Positions 55,134 to 63,862 of a stretch of DNA of 64,000 bases are shown here, piece by piece. The stretch is taken from the NCBI RefSeq assembly GCF_003626975.1, contig NZ_CP032616.1, forward strand, positions 434,001-498,000, read 5' to 3'. This stretch comes from Pseudomonas sp. DY-1 (GTDB lineage Bacteria > Pseudomonadota > Gammaproteobacteria > Pseudomonadales > Pseudomonadaceae). Position 1 is the stretch's first letter; the number at the start of each line of letters is the position of its first letter. The translations under genes and the position numbers were made by a program. The notes beneath the pieces were generated by a model. That model did no database searches. It was given only the letters and a program-made list of their open reading frames with translations, and was not told where the DNA came from.

Positions 55134-55763
55134 ATGGAGGAGAACCCCTACGCCGCCCCTCGCGTGGAACTGGTGGAGGACGCGGGGCCCCGCCAGATGA
55201 ACGGCTGGACGCCTGGGCATTTGAGACTCTTGGGCTGGCTGAGCCTGGCCTGTGCCGTGTGTACCCTGATCCTCACGGGTGTCGCCGTAGCTGCTGGCGC
55301 CACCGAAGACCCGCTTATGACGCGCCTGTCCGACTGGATCGGCGTGGCGTTGACCCTTTTGGGGTGTTACCTGCTGATCCGCCTGAAGCTGTTCGCCGAG
55401 GCGCGCTTTTCCGCCGATGGGCTGGCACCGCCAGTCTGGGCAGTGATCATCGGTAGCCTGGCGATCGAAGGACTGGATTTTCTAATGGGTGATGCCAGCA
55501 CCGAACCCGGCTGGCCCATGCTGTTCTACTTCGGTGCGGTCGCCGTGCTCGGCGCCTTGACGGGTTGGCTCGGTGTGCGCCTGCTCAAGGTGCAGAATGC
55601 ATATCCGGCATTCCGGGTGATGGGCTGGCTGGATCTAGTGGGCGGCATCATGATGGCCACCATCGTGCTGATGCTGCTGGGGCTGCTGCCACTCATTGCC
55701 GGCAATCTGGCGATGATGCTGGTGTTCTTCCGGGGCGCGCGGGAGCTGGAACCCTCCAGCTAG
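55134..55763 (+). CDS. Uncharacterised membrane protein with ENPYxxP start
   Basis: The 209-residue protein begins MEENPYAAP, a motif at the N-terminus of several bacterial membrane proteins. It has about six transmembrane helices (about 35-55, 65-85, 100-120, 130-155, 165-195). GGAG is 8 bp upstream of ATG 55134. No function recognised. Its 3' end overlaps the MarR gene by 4 bp. Confidence 0.72.
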   Translation: MEENPYAAPRVELVEDAGPRQMNGWTPGHLRLLGWLSLACAVCTLILTGVAVAAGATEDPLMTRLSDWIGVALTLLGCYLLIRLKLFAEARFSADGLAPPVWAVIIGSLAIEGLDFLMGDASTEPGWPMLFYFGAVAVLGALTGWLGVRLLKVQNAYPAFRVMGWLDLVGGIMMATIVLMLLGLLPLIAGNLAMMLVFFRGARELEPSS

Positions 55764-56215
55764 TCCTCGGCGGCTTCAGTCTGCCGTGCGGTGCAGAGCG
55801 CCTGGTTGACTTCAAGCCAGCCTCGCACCGCCTCCTCCCCGGCCTCGCCAAAGGCGCGTTGCAGTAGTCGCGCCTGTTCCCGGCGCAGGGCCTGTTCCAG
55901 CCTGGCGCCCTCGGCAGTGAAACCCAGCAGGCGCTTACGCTTGTCATCGTCGGCAGCCACGCTCTCAACCAGCTTCATCTCGATCAGCTGTCGCAGCGGC
56001 GTGTTCAACGCCTGCTTGGTTACGCCCAGATAACCCAGCAGTTCCTTGACGCTCAGACCAGGGTACTTGGCAATGAAGAACAGGATGCGGTGGTGCACCC
56101 GCGACAGGCCTCGGCGGGCGAGGATTTCGTCCGGCTTGCTGGTGAAGGCCTGATAGCCAAAGAAAAAGGCTTCCATGGCGGCTTGCTGAATGCTGGGATT
56201 TTTCAGGTCAAGCAT
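55760..56215 (-). CDS. MarR-family transcriptional regulator
   Basis: The 151-residue protein has a winged HTH (about 45-105: LSVKELLGYLGVTKQALNTPLRQLIEMKLV) and no cysteines near the ligand pocket typical of redox MarR proteins. It diverges from the aminotransferase gene and probably controls it. Confidence 0.85.
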   Translation of the reverse strand: MLDLKNPSIQQAAMEAFFFGYQAFTSKPDEILARRGLSRVHHRILFFIAKYPGLSVKELLGYLGVTKQALNTPLRQLIEMKLVESVAADDDKRKRLLGFTAEGARLEQALRREQARLLQRAFGEAGEEAVRGWLEVNQALCTARQTEAAED

Positions 56216-56248
56216 ATTGACGTATCTGTCGCGGTCGTCGTAGTTTCG

Positions 56249-56263
56249 GTCAAGCAGTTTGAC
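56249..56263. promoter_or_regulatory. Candidate MarR operator
   Basis: GTCAA-GCAGT-TTGAC inverted repeat in the 82-bp gap between the divergent MarR and aminotransferase genes. Confidence 0.5.
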
Positions 56264-56297
56264 TTAATTTCCTCGCTTCCGCACCCGGTGACAATCC

Positions 56298-57464
56298 ATG
56301 GCATTCTCCGAACGCATCGCCCGCCTGAAAAGCTCCCTGATCCGCGAAATCCTTGCCGCCGCCCAGCGTCCGGAAGTGATGTCCTTCGCCGGAGGCCTGC
56401 CGGCCGAGCCGATGCTTCCGAAAGTGGACTGGAGCGAAATGCCAGCCAGCATGGGCCAGTACGGCATGAGCGAGGGCGAGCCGGCGCTGCGTGAGGCCAT
56501 TGCCGCTGAAGCGCGCGCCCTTGGCGTGCCCTGTGAGGCGAGCCAGGTATTGATTGTCAGCGGCTCGCAGCAGACCTTGGACCTGGCGTCCAAGCTATTC
56601 ATCGATCCGGGCACCGAAGTGCTGTTAGAGGCCCCGACCTATCTGGCGGCTCTGCAGGCCTTCCAGCTGTTCGGTGCCGATTGCATCGCCGTGCCGCAGG
56701 AAGCCGATGGCCCGGAGATCGCCGCGTTGCGCCAGCGCCTGGAGCAGCACAAGCCGTCCTTCGCCTACCTGATCCCGACTTTCCAGAATCCGTCCGGTAC
56801 CCGCTACAGCGAGGCCAAGCGTGATGCGGTCGCTGCGCTGTTGGACGAGTTCGGAGTGACGCTGATCGAAGACGAGCCCTATCGCGAGCTGGTGTTCGAC
56901 GAAGGCAGCGCCACGCCCATCGTCAGCCGCCTGAAAAAGGCCAGCTGGATCTACACTGGTACCGTTTCCAAGACCCTGCTGCCGGGCCTGCGAGTGGGCT
57001 TCCTGATTGCCACCCCGGACCTCTTCCCGCACCTGCTGCGCCTGAAACAGTCCGCGGATCTGCACACCAACCGCATCGGTCAGTGGCAGGCGCTGCAATG
57101 GCTCGGCACCGAGCAGTATCGCCAGCATCTGGCCGAGCTGCGTGACTTCTACCGCGTGCGCCGCGACTCCATGCAGGTTGCACTGGAGGAACACTTCGGC
57201 GAGCTGGCCACCTGGGAAATTCCCCAGGGCGGGCTGTTCTTCTGGCTGACCCTGAAACAGCCGCTGGATACTCGCATGCTGCTCAAGCCGGCGCTGGAGC
57301 AGAACGTTGCCTTCATGCCGGGCGAACCGTTCTTCATCGACCCGGACAAACATCCGGGCCACTTGCGACTGAACTTCAGCCATGTGGCACCCGAGCGCCT
57401 GAGCGAAGGTCTGAAACGACTTGCTGGCGTCATCCGTCAGGCCCAGGCCGCGGAAGCTGCCTGA
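56298..57464 (+). CDS. PLP-dependent aminotransferase (2-aminoadipate/branched-chain type)
   Basis: The 388-residue fold-type I enzyme has SGSQQTLDLASKLF, the PLP Asp/Tyr in IEDEPYRELVF and the PLP Lys in SKTLLPGLRVGF. It belongs to the aromatic/aminoadipate aminotransferase group; the exact substrate is unknown. The GST gene follows on the same strand by 18 bp. Confidence 0.87.
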   Translation: MAFSERIARLKSSLIREILAAAQRPEVMSFAGGLPAEPMLPKVDWSEMPASMGQYGMSEGEPALREAIAAEARALGVPCEASQVLIVSGSQQTLDLASKLFIDPGTEVLLEAPTYLAALQAFQLFGADCIAVPQEADGPEIAALRQRLEQHKPSFAYLIPTFQNPSGTRYSEAKRDAVAALLDEFGVTLIEDEPYRELVFDEGSATPIVSRLKKASWIYTGTVSKTLLPGLRVGFLIATPDLFPHLLRLKQSADLHTNRIGQWQALQWLGTEQYRQHLAELRDFYRVRRDSMQVALEEHFGELATWEIPQGGLFFWLTLKQPLDTRMLLKPALEQNVAFMPGEPFFIDPDKHPGHLRLNFSHVAPERLSEGLKRLAGVIRQAQAAEAA

Positions 57465-57482
57465 CCACAGAGGAGTAGAGCG

Positions 57483-58085
57483 ATGTACAAGGTTTACGGC
57501 GACTACAAATCGGGCAACTGCTACAAGGTCAAGCTGATCCTGAATCTGCTCGGCCTGCCGTATCAATGGGTGCCGGTGGATATCCTCAAGGGCGAGACCG
57601 AGAGCCTTGAGTTCCTCGAGAAGAACCCCAACGGCAAGATCCCGGTCCTGGAACTGGAGGACGGCACCACGCTCTGGGAATCCAACGCCATCCTGAATTT
57701 CCTCGCTGAAGGCAGCGACTTGCTGCCCGCGGAGCCGCGCCTGCGCACCCAGGTGCTGCAGTGGCAGTTCTTCGAGCAGTACAGCCATGAGCCCTACGTC
57801 GCGGTAGCGCGCTTCATCCAACTATATAAAGGCATGCCGGAAGACCGCCTGGAGGAATACAAGGTCTGCCAAGTGCGCGGACAGAAGGCGCTGAAGGTGA
57901 TGGAGAAACAGTTGCAGCGCACGCCGTACCTGGTGGGGGATCGCTATTCCATCGCCGATATCGCTCTCTATGCCTACACCCATGTGGCCCATGAAGGCGG
58001 ATTCGATCTGTCCGGCTACCCGGCGATCCTCGCGTGGCTGGATCGTGTGGCCAGCCATCCGCGGCATGTGGGAATGTTCGACTGA
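57483..58085 (+). CDS. Glutathione S-transferase
   Basis: The 200-residue protein has an N-terminal thioredoxin-like domain (about 1-75; GNCYKVKLILNLLGLPY, NPNGKIPVLELEDG, SNAILNFLAE) and a helical C-terminal domain. The NCYK region carries the likely catalytic Cys or Ser. Cotranscribed with the aminotransferase. Confidence 0.87.
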   Translation: MYKVYGDYKSGNCYKVKLILNLLGLPYQWVPVDILKGETESLEFLEKNPNGKIPVLELEDGTTLWESNAILNFLAEGSDLLPAEPRLRTQVLQWQFFEQYSHEPYVAVARFIQLYKGMPEDRLEEYKVCQVRGQKALKVMEKQLQRTPYLVGDRYSIADIALYAYTHVAHEGGFDLSGYPAILAWLDRVASHPRHVGMFD

Positions 58086-58103
58086 GATTTCCCAGTTACG
58101 AGA

Positions 58104-58128
58104 GAAGCCGGCGCAAGCCGGCTTTTTC
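58104..58128 (+). terminator. Terminator after the GST gene
   Basis: Stem AGCCGGC / GCCGGCT with a short loop, followed by TTTTT. Confidence 0.75.
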
Positions 58129-58204
58129 GTGATGGCGGGCTCTCCGGGCCTGTACTAAGTTGGTCGCTTCAGCCTGGCCACAGGCTTTCTTCGGAGTGTC
58201 GACC

Positions 58205-58552
58205 ATGAAATACCGGGGCAGCTGCCATTGCGGGAAGATCGCCTTCGAAGTCGAGGGGACCCTGGAACAGGTCATGGAGTGCAACTGTTCACTGTGCAGC
58301 CGACGCGGCTACCTGCTCTGGTTCGTCCCGCGCGAACAGTTCAAGCTTTCCACCCCGGAGTCCGGCCTCTCCACCTATCGCTTCAATCGCATGCATATCG
58401 CCCACCACTTCTGTGCCAACTGCGGCTGCGCGCCCTTTGGCGAAGCGACCGATCCCAGGGGCAAGGCCATGGCCGCAGTGAACGTGCGTTGCCTGGAGGA
58501 TGTGCCTCTGGATGGGCTCAAAATACTGAAGGTGGATGGGAAGACCTTCTAG
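58205..58552 (+). CDS. GFA-family zinc protein
   Basis: The 115-residue member of the glutathione-dependent formaldehyde-activating family carries zinc-ligand cysteines: CHCG (about 8-11), CNCSLC (about 27-32) and CANCGCAPF. Role in formaldehyde chemistry is only family-based. ATG 58205 (MKYRGSCHCG) matches the family start. Confidence 0.88.
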   Translation: MKYRGSCHCGKIAFEVEGTLEQVMECNCSLCSRRGYLLWFVPREQFKLSTPESGLSTYRFNRMHIAHHFCANCGCAPFGEATDPRGKAMAAVNVRCLEDVPLDGLKILKVDGKTF

Positions 58553-58582
58553 ACAGTCCGACCTTGTGCCGGAAACAGAAAC

Positions 58583-58611
58583 GAAAAAGCCGGCAGAAGC
58601 CGGCTTTTTCG
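58583..58611. terminator. Bidirectional terminator between GFA gene and folE
   Basis: Stem AAAAAGCCGGC / GCCGGCTTTTT around AGAA. Confidence 0.87.
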
Positions 58612-58623
58612 TGGGTGCAAAAC

Positions 58624-59172
58624 TCAGTTGTTGATCAGACTGAGGAACTCGCTGCGGGTGGCGGCGTTCTCGCGGAACTCGCCGAGCATCACCGAGGTGA
58701 CCATGGAGGAGTTCTGCTTCTCCACGCCGCGCATCATCATGCACATGTGTTGGGCTTCGATGACCACGGCCACGCCCAGGGCGCCAGTGACCTGTTGTAC
58801 CGCTTCGGCGATCTGGCGGCTGAGGTTTTCCTGGATCTGCAGGCGGCGGGCGAACATGTCGACGATTCGCGCGACCTTGGACAGGCCTAGCACTTTGCCG
58901 CTGGGGATGTAGGCCACATGGGCCTTGCCGATGAACGGCAGCAGGTGGTGCTCGCAGAGCGAGTACAGCTCGATGTTCTTCACCAGCACCATTTCGCTGT
59001 TGTCGGAGCTGAACAGAGCGCCGTTGGTGACTTCCTCCAGCGTCTGCTGGTAGCCGCGGCAGAGGTACTGCATCGCCTTGGCGGCGCGCTTCGGGGTATC
59101 GAGCAGGCCTTCACGGGAGACGTCCTCGCCGAGCTGGCCGAGGATCGCGGTGTAATGCTGTTCCAGGGACAT
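58624..59172 (-). CDS. folE: GTP cyclohydrolase I
   Basis: First step of folate/tetrahydropterin synthesis. The 182-residue protein has the zinc ligands in [10 protein letters not shown] (Cys and His) and QHMCMMMRG (Cys), and the active-site [15 protein letters not shown]. aeruginosa has more than one folE; position next to Smr and prmB suggests the folE2-type copy. Confidence 0.95.
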   Translation of the reverse strand: MSLEQHYTAILGQLGEDVSREGLLDTPKRAAKAMQYLCRGYQQTLEEVTNGALFSSDNSEMVLVKNIELYSLCEHHLLPFIGKAHVAYIPSGKVLGLSKVARIVDMFARRLQIQENLSRQIAEAVQQVTGALGVAVVIEAQHMCMMMRGVEKQNSSMVTSVMLGEFRENAATRSEFLSLINN

Positions 59173-59255
59173 GGAAATTCCTGTGGGGATTTACGCAAAG
59201 GCGCAGGGTAGGGCGCGAAGGGGCGGCTGGCAAGGGCGCCATGCGCCAGCGCGAG

Positions 59256-59594
59256 TCATTTTTCAGGCGCGGGCAGACGGCTGGCCCAGTGCTCCGCCCA
59301 ATCCGCCAGGGGCAGGCAACGTCGCACCAGTTCCTCTCCGTCCTCTGTCAGGCTGTAGCCAGCCTCGCCATTTTCCACCAGCAGCGCCTGGCGCAACTCG
59401 CCGAGCCGAGTGTTCAGCACCGAAGGCGACAGGCTTTCGCAGCGAGCTTGCAAGTCGCGGAAAGTCGCAGGTCCTTGGTGCAGTTCCCAGAGAATGCGCA
59501 GGCTCCAGCGCCGCCCCAGGAGATCGAGCAGCGCCATGATTGGTCGCCCGCTGGCGGAGCCGCGGACGGGATGACCGGGAAAGGGTGTGGTCAT
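59256..59594 (-). CDS. HxlR-family transcriptional regulator
   Basis: The 112-residue winged-helix HxlR protein has GRRWSLRILWELHQGPATFRDLQARCESLSPSVLNTRLGEL. ATG 59594 has GAGGA upstream. It diverges from the carboxymuconolactone decarboxylase-like gene, its likely target. Confidence 0.88.
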   Translation of the reverse strand: MTTPFPGHPVRGSASGRPIMALLDLLGRRWSLRILWELHQGPATFRDLQARCESLSPSVLNTRLGELRQALLVENGEAGYSLTEDGEELVRRCLPLADWAEHWASRLPAPEK

Positions 59595-59634
59595 GAGTGA
59601 TCCTCTTGCTTCTAATTCAGTAGCGGTCTGCAAT

Positions 59635-59671
59635 GTTGGGTGCTACGTTTTCGATAGCGTAACAGCCCAAC
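59635..59671. promoter_or_regulatory. Inverted-repeat candidate HxlR operator
   Basis: GTTGGG (59635-59640) and CCCAAC (59666-59671) pair, with further TACG/CGTA matches inside, giving a long imperfect dyad in the divergent promoter region. Confidence 0.55.
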
Positions 59672-59683
59672 AGGAGCATCGCC

Positions 59684-60247
59684 ATGAACGAACCCCGTAT
59701 CCAGCCGGCCCAACCACCCTATGACACCGCCATCCAGGCCGCCTTCGACCGGGTGATGCCGCCCGGAGTACCACCATTGCTGCTGTTTCGCTGTGTCGCC
59801 CGCAATCCTCGCGTGTTACAGCGGATGATGGCTGGTGGGCTGCTGGATCGCGGCAGCATCGGCCTGCGTGAGCGGGAACTGCTGATCCTGCGCAGCACCG
59901 CCCGATGTGGCGCCGAGTACGAGTGGGGTGTGCATGTGGCGGCATTCAACGCCAAGGCCGGATTCAGCCAGGCGCAGCTGGACGATACCTGCCAGGTAAC
60001 GGTGGAGCCGAGCCTATGGGAGGGATCGGAGCTGGCGCTGCTGGCCCTCGCCGATGCCCTGCACGAGTGCGCGGATATCGACGATGGCTTGTGGCGGCGG
60101 CTACGCGAGTATTTCAGCGAGGAACAGCTGATTGAGTGCGTGATGCTGGCGGGGTTCTATCACGCTGTTTCCTTCCTGGCGAAGGGATTGCGCGTGGAGT
60201 TGGAGGCGCATGCACCGAGGTTTCCATCTGATCGTTCGCAGGGTTGA
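59684..60247 (+). CDS. Carboxymuconolactone decarboxylase-family protein
   Basis: The 187-residue CMD/AhpD-like protein has LRERELLILRSTARCGAEYEWGVHV (CMD helix) and HECADIDDG. A single Cys in RCGAEYEW is present but the CxxC of AhpD is absent, so peroxidase chemistry is unlikely. Divergent from the HxlR regulator. Confidence 0.82.
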   Translation: MNEPRIQPAQPPYDTAIQAAFDRVMPPGVPPLLLFRCVARNPRVLQRMMAGGLLDRGSIGLRERELLILRSTARCGAEYEWGVHVAAFNAKAGFSQAQLDDTCQVTVEPSLWEGSELALLALADALHECADIDDGLWRRLREYFSEEQLIECVMLAGFYHAVSFLAKGLRVELEAHAPRFPSDRSQG

Positions 60248-60269
60248 ATCCGCTACGGGGCTTCAACCC
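60241..60269. terminator. Hairpin between CMD and Smr genes
   Basis: Perfect 8-bp inverted repeat GGGTTGAA / TTCAACCC with a 13-nt loop, overlapping the CMD stop. No T run. Confidence 0.4.
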
Positions 60270-60282
60270 TGCAGGCCGAAGG

Positions 60283-60867
60283 CTACTCGTCGCGGCCTTC
60301 AAGCATGGTGCGGCGCAGCATCACATAGACGGCGCCGGTGCCACCATGTTTCGGCAGGCAAGAGGTAAAGCCCAGTACCTGCGGGTGTTGGCGCAGCCAG
60401 GTGTTGACGTGGCTCTTGATCAGCGGCCGCTTGCCGTCCAGGCGTGCTGCCTTGCCATGGGTCACGCGCACGCAGCGCACCTCGAAGCGGGTGGCCTCGG
60501 CAATGAAGTCCCATAGCGTCTCGCGGGCCTTTTCCACGGTCATGCCATGCAGGTCGAGGCTGCCGTCGAAGCCGATCTGGCCCTGCTTGAGTTTGCGCAT
60601 CTGGCCTTCCTGTACACCATCGCGGGCCCAGTGCAGTTCGTCTTCGGCACCGACATCGATGACGAACTGATCGGACAGGCCGTCGACCTTGACGTTGGCC
60701 ACACTGATGGTCGCATTTTGCCGGCGGTTGGCCAGCTGCTTCAGATCGGCGCGCACCTTGCCGGTATCGGCGCGATCATTCTGGATGCGCTTCACACCGC
60801 GCATCTGCTCGGCGAACAAGGAGCTTTCGTTGTTCCAGGAGTCGTTTTTTTGGGTGTCGTCTTGCAT
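60283..60867 (-). CDS. Smr/MutS2-type domain protein
   Basis: The 194-residue protein has a C-terminal Smr nuclease domain (about 100-190) with LDLHGMT, VTHGKA and GTGAVYVML, and a basic N-terminal region (about 40-95). Related to YdaL/SmrA-like endonucleases. The PA1675 relative is at the same place in P. aeruginosa next to folE2. Substrate unproven. Confidence 0.87.
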   Translation of the reverse strand: MQDDTQKNDSWNNESSLFAEQMRGVKRIQNDRADTGKVRADLKQLANRRQNATISVANVKVDGLSDQFVIDVGAEDELHWARDGVQEGQMRKLKQGQIGFDGSLDLHGMTVEKARETLWDFIAEATRFEVRCVRVTHGKAARLDGKRPLIKSHVNTWLRQHPQVLGFTSCLPKHGGTGAVYVMLRRTMLEGRDE

Positions 60868-60917
60868 TCAGGCCTCCGCGAAGGGCGGCTAGTTTACCCA
60901 AATGACTCGCTCGAGGC

Positions 60918-61238
60918 TTAGTCGCGTTTCTTCATCAGGTGGGGCGACATGCTGAGGCCGGCGCGACGCCGCGAACGCCGCCGGCAGAGGCGCCAGGCAA
61001 GTACGCCGATCCAGAGGAAGAGCAGGCCGAAGAGCAGCAGCACGATGGCCGCGCCCGTGCTTTCGTTGAGGGGGCCGAGGGCAGGAGCGCGGCCAAGGAG
61101 GGTAGCGGTGCCGGCCATTGCCAGCATCACGCCGAAGCCGGCGAAGAGCGCGGACAGGGCCGCGGCAAAACGCCAGCGCCAGCTGCCTGGACCGCGTGGG
61201 CGGAGGCGGCGGGCATCGAAACCATCGGATAACTTCAT
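60918..61238 (-). CDS. Small two-helix membrane protein
   Basis: The 106-residue protein has an Arg-rich N-terminus (about 8-25), two transmembrane helices (about 25-47 and 62-83) and an Arg-rich tail. No domain recognised. It lies between the Smr and isochorismatase genes on the same strand. Confidence 0.68.
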   Translation of the reverse strand: MKLSDGFDARRLRPRGPGSWRWRFAAALSALFAGFGVMLAMAGTATLLGRAPALGPLNESTGAAIVLLLFGLLFLWIGVLAWRLCRRRSRRRAGLSMSPHLMKKRD

Positions 61239-61336
61239 CCGGACGTCCTCTTGCTTGATCGGGGTATGACCGGCGCCAGCTGGCGGTGGTTCCGGTCGAC
61301 CCCGTCGCGGATGTCGCGGGATGTGATGACGCTTCC

Positions 61337-61933
61337 TTAGATAAGCGCCTTGGCCTGCGGCACCACGCTGGCGAAGTTGTCGGCGAGTGCGATCACCTCG
61401 ACACGGTGCATGTCTTCCGCGCTGATGACGCCGCCATCGACGGTCGGCAGGTCGCGGGTTGCGCAGGCGGCGCTCACCAGCGTGCAGCGATAACCATAGT
61501 CCTTCGCGGCGCGGACCGTGGTGCTGATGCTGGAATGGGTCATGAAACCGCAGACGATCAGGTCAAGGTGGCCGATTGCCTGCAGGCGATCATGCAGGTC
61601 GGTGCCGGCGAAGGCATTGGGCAGGCGCTTCTCGACGACGATCTCGCCAGGCAGGGGCGCGACCTCGGGCAGATGCTCGCCGCGCTCGCCGCGGGGATCG
61701 AAGATGCCGCCAGGTACACCAAGGTGCTTCACATGGACAATGGCGCTGCCCATAGTGCGGGCGGTGGCGAGGAGGCTGGCGATTTCGCTGAGGGCGGCAT
61801 CCAGGCCGGGCAGGGCGAGAACGCCACTGCGGTACTCTTCCTGAGCGTCGATGATCACCAGGGTGGCATTGTTCAGGTTGGCGGGCGGATAGCCGCGGCC
61901 ACTGAGCTGGAACATGGATTTCGGGGCGGACAT
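61337..61933 (-). CDS. Isochorismatase-like hydrolase with substituted nucleophile
   Basis: The 198-residue isochorismatase/cysteine-hydrolase fold has the catalytic Asp in VIIDAQEEY (Asp29) and Lys in VVEKRLP (Lys102). The nucleophile loop reads [16 protein letters not shown], where the usual Cys (as in MTHMCVSSTVR) is Ser135. Activity as an amidase is therefore doubtful. ATG 61933 has GGAG seven bases upstream; the frame runs on upstream to 62299 but without support. Confidence 0.82.
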   Translation of the reverse strand: MSAPKSMFQLSGRGYPPANLNNATLVIIDAQEEYRSGVLALPGLDAALSEIASLLATARTMGSAIVHVKHLGVPGGIFDPRGERGEHLPEVAPLPGEIVVEKRLPNAFAGTDLHDRLQAIGHLDLIVCGFMTHSSISTTVRAAKDYGYRCTLVSAACATRDLPTVDGGVISAEDMHRVEVIALADNFASVVPQAKALI

Positions 61934-62124
61934 GCGAATCTCCAGGTACGACATGGCCACTATTGTCCGCCCTGCGGCGCAATAAGTGAACCATGGACCA
62001 AGGTCCAGTTGCCCCGCCAGCGCATGATGACCAGCCGCTGCGTGGCGTGCAGGTGGGAATCGGACCTTGGTTCGGGGCTTCCGTTCGTCGGTTGCCGCGG
62101 GCTGCCCCGGGGCGGCAGGGGTGG

Positions 62125-62130
62125 TAGAAT
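62125..62130 (+). promoter_or_regulatory. -10 element of prmB
   Basis: TAGAAT 29 bp upstream of the prmB GTG; no good -35. The region 61934-62158 otherwise holds only the divergent leader. Confidence 0.4.
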
Positions 62131-62158
62131 CTGCGCCCCGTTTCCTGAGGTAGTTGCC

Positions 62159-63073
62159 GTGTCTGAATCCCGCCTGCGCACCCTGCGTGACTACATCCGC
62201 TGGGCTGTCAGCCGTTTCCATGCTGAGAACCTGTTCTTCGGTCACGGCACCGACAACGCCTGGGATGAGGCTCGTCAACTCGTACTTGGCGCTCTGCACC
62301 TACCTTACGAGATTTCCGACAGCTACCTGGACTGCCGCCTGGAAGACGACGAATGCGCGCGCCTGCGTGAACTGCTGCGTCGGCGTATCGAAGAGCGCGT
62401 GCCGGTGGCCTACCTGCTCGGTGAAGCCTGGTTCTGTGGCATGCCCTTCGTGGTCGACGAGCGAGTTCTGGTACCGCGTTCCCCCATCGCTGAACTGATC
62501 CAGCAGCATTTCGCTCCCTGGTTGCCCCAGGATCCGGCACGTGTGCTCGATCTCTGCACCGGCTCGGGTTGCATCGGCATAGCCTGCGCCCATGCCTTCC
62601 CCGCGGCCGAGGTGGTGCTGGGCGATCTTTCTTTCGACGCGCTGGAAGTGGCCAACCTGAACATCGAGCGCCACAGCCTGGAAGACAGGGTCTACACCGT
62701 GCAGGGCGATGGCTTCGACGGGCTGCCGGGGCAGCGCTTCGACCTGATCGTTTCCAATCCGCCTTACGTTGATGCCGAGGACTTCGCCGACATGCCGGCC
62801 GAATATCAGCATGAGCCCGAACTGGGCCTGGCTTGCGGCAACGACGGCCTGGACCTGGTGCGGCGCATGCTGGCCGAAGCCGCCGATCACCTGACCGAGA
62901 AAGGCCTGCTTATCGTGGAAGTGGGTAACAGCCAGGTGCACGTCGAAGAGCTGTATCCGGAGGTGGATTTCCTCTGGCTGGACTTCGAGCACGGTGGTCA
63001 CGGGGTATTCATGCTCAGCGCCAACCAGTGCCGGGAGCACCAGGCGCTATTCCGTGCGCGCTTGAATCCCTGA
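62159..63073 (+). CDS. prmB: 50S ribosomal protein L3 glutamine methyltransferase PrmB
   Basis: Methylates Gln of ribosomal protein L3. The 304-residue protein has an N-terminal helical domain (about 1-110) and a SAM-dependent domain with [14 protein letters not shown] and the catalytic NPPY motif. The start is GTG 62159, with GAGG upstream. The upstream in-frame extension to 61286 is antisense to the isochorismatase gene and is rejected. Confidence 0.95.
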   Translation: MSESRLRTLRDYIRWAVSRFHAENLFFGHGTDNAWDEARQLVLGALHLPYEISDSYLDCRLEDDECARLRELLRRRIEERVPVAYLLGEAWFCGMPFVVDERVLVPRSPIAELIQQHFAPWLPQDPARVLDLCTGSGCIGIACAHAFPAAEVVLGDLSFDALEVANLNIERHSLEDRVYTVQGDGFDGLPGQRFDLIVSNPPYVDAEDFADMPAEYQHEPELGLACGNDGLDLVRRMLAEAADHLTEKGLLIVEVGNSQVHVEELYPEVDFLWLDFEHGGHGVFMLSANQCREHQALFRARLNP

Positions 63074-63082
63074 CTCTGGGGG

Positions 63083-63862
63083 TCAGTGGGTGGTGATCCA
63101 GATCAGCAGGCCGGCCTGGAACACGGCAAAGACCACCAGGCATGCGATGGTAAAACGCAGTCCGCCGTCTTCTCGCTTGTAGACGGCGATGCGCTCTTCC
63201 AGTTTGCGAATCTCCACTTCCTGCCGATGCAGGTTCTGGTCGGCTTGTTCGAGCATGGCAGCGGCTTCCTGCAGCCCCACCAGCTGGACTTTCTCGCGGT
63301 GCCAGTCACCGTGCAGCTCACTGACCCGCCCGGCGCCGTAGCTCGCTTTCAGTTGCAAGTTGTCCTGGTACTCGATCCCGAAGCCTTGGGCCTTGAGCAC
63401 GTGGTCGCGGCGCAAGCGGGCTTCGTTGTCCAGGGCGTCCTTGGCCGGCAGGGCGCCACCTTCGACTCGATAGTGCGCCCAGTGTTGCTTGGCCCAGGCA
63501 ATGCCTTGGGCCAGGAGAAAGCGCCCCAGGCCACGGTTCTGCGGCTCCAGGTTCAAACCGTTGTCCGGTCCGAAACGAACCTCCTTGCTGCGGTGATCCA
63601 CCCAGACTTCCAGAAGATTCTGCTCCTTGCGCACTTTCTGCCCGGGAAGCCCGACGCTCAGGCGCAGCACGCTCTGTTCCTTGCTGTGGCGTTCCACGCG
63701 CCCGAGTTCGACGAATCGCAGCGGGCGTGACCCGGTGTGTCGGTCGATGGGCAGGGGCGCGAGACGCAGCAGGTCGAAGTGTTCGGCCGCCAGCTCGGAC
63801 CACGGATGGGGCTGGGGTTCGGCTTCTTCAGCGCTCTGCTGTTCGGCTGTGCTTTCGGTCAT
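63083..63862 (-). CDS. Uncharacterised protein with C-terminal coiled coil and membrane anchor
   Basis: The 259-residue protein has an acidic N-terminus (about 1-25), a globular region (about 35-180; RNRGLGRFLLAQGIAWAKQHW is distinctive), a coiled coil (about 195-230, QEAAAMLEQADQNLHRQEVEIRKLEERI) and a C-terminal transmembrane helix (about 236-258). It probably sits on the inner membrane facing the cytoplasm. Convergent with prmB by 9 bp. Pseudomonas homologues occur after prmB; no function known. Confidence 0.75.
   Translation of the reverse strand: MTESTAEQQSAEEAEPQPHPWSELAAEHFDLLRLAPLPIDRHTGSRPLRFVELGRVERHSKEQSVLRLSVGLPGQKVRKEQNLLEVWVDHRSKEVRFGPDNGLNLEPQNRGLGRFLLAQGIAWAKQHWAHYRVEGGALPAKDALDNEARLRRDHVLKAQGFGIEYQDNLQLKASYGAGRVSELHGDWHREKVQLVGLQEAAAMLEQADQNLHRQEVEIRKLEERIAVYKREDGGLRFTIACLVVFAVFQAGLLIWITTH

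Noticed and set aside
61286..62158. N-terminal extension of prmB
   Set aside because: Runs antisense to the isochorismatase gene; the family N-terminus starts at GTG 62159.
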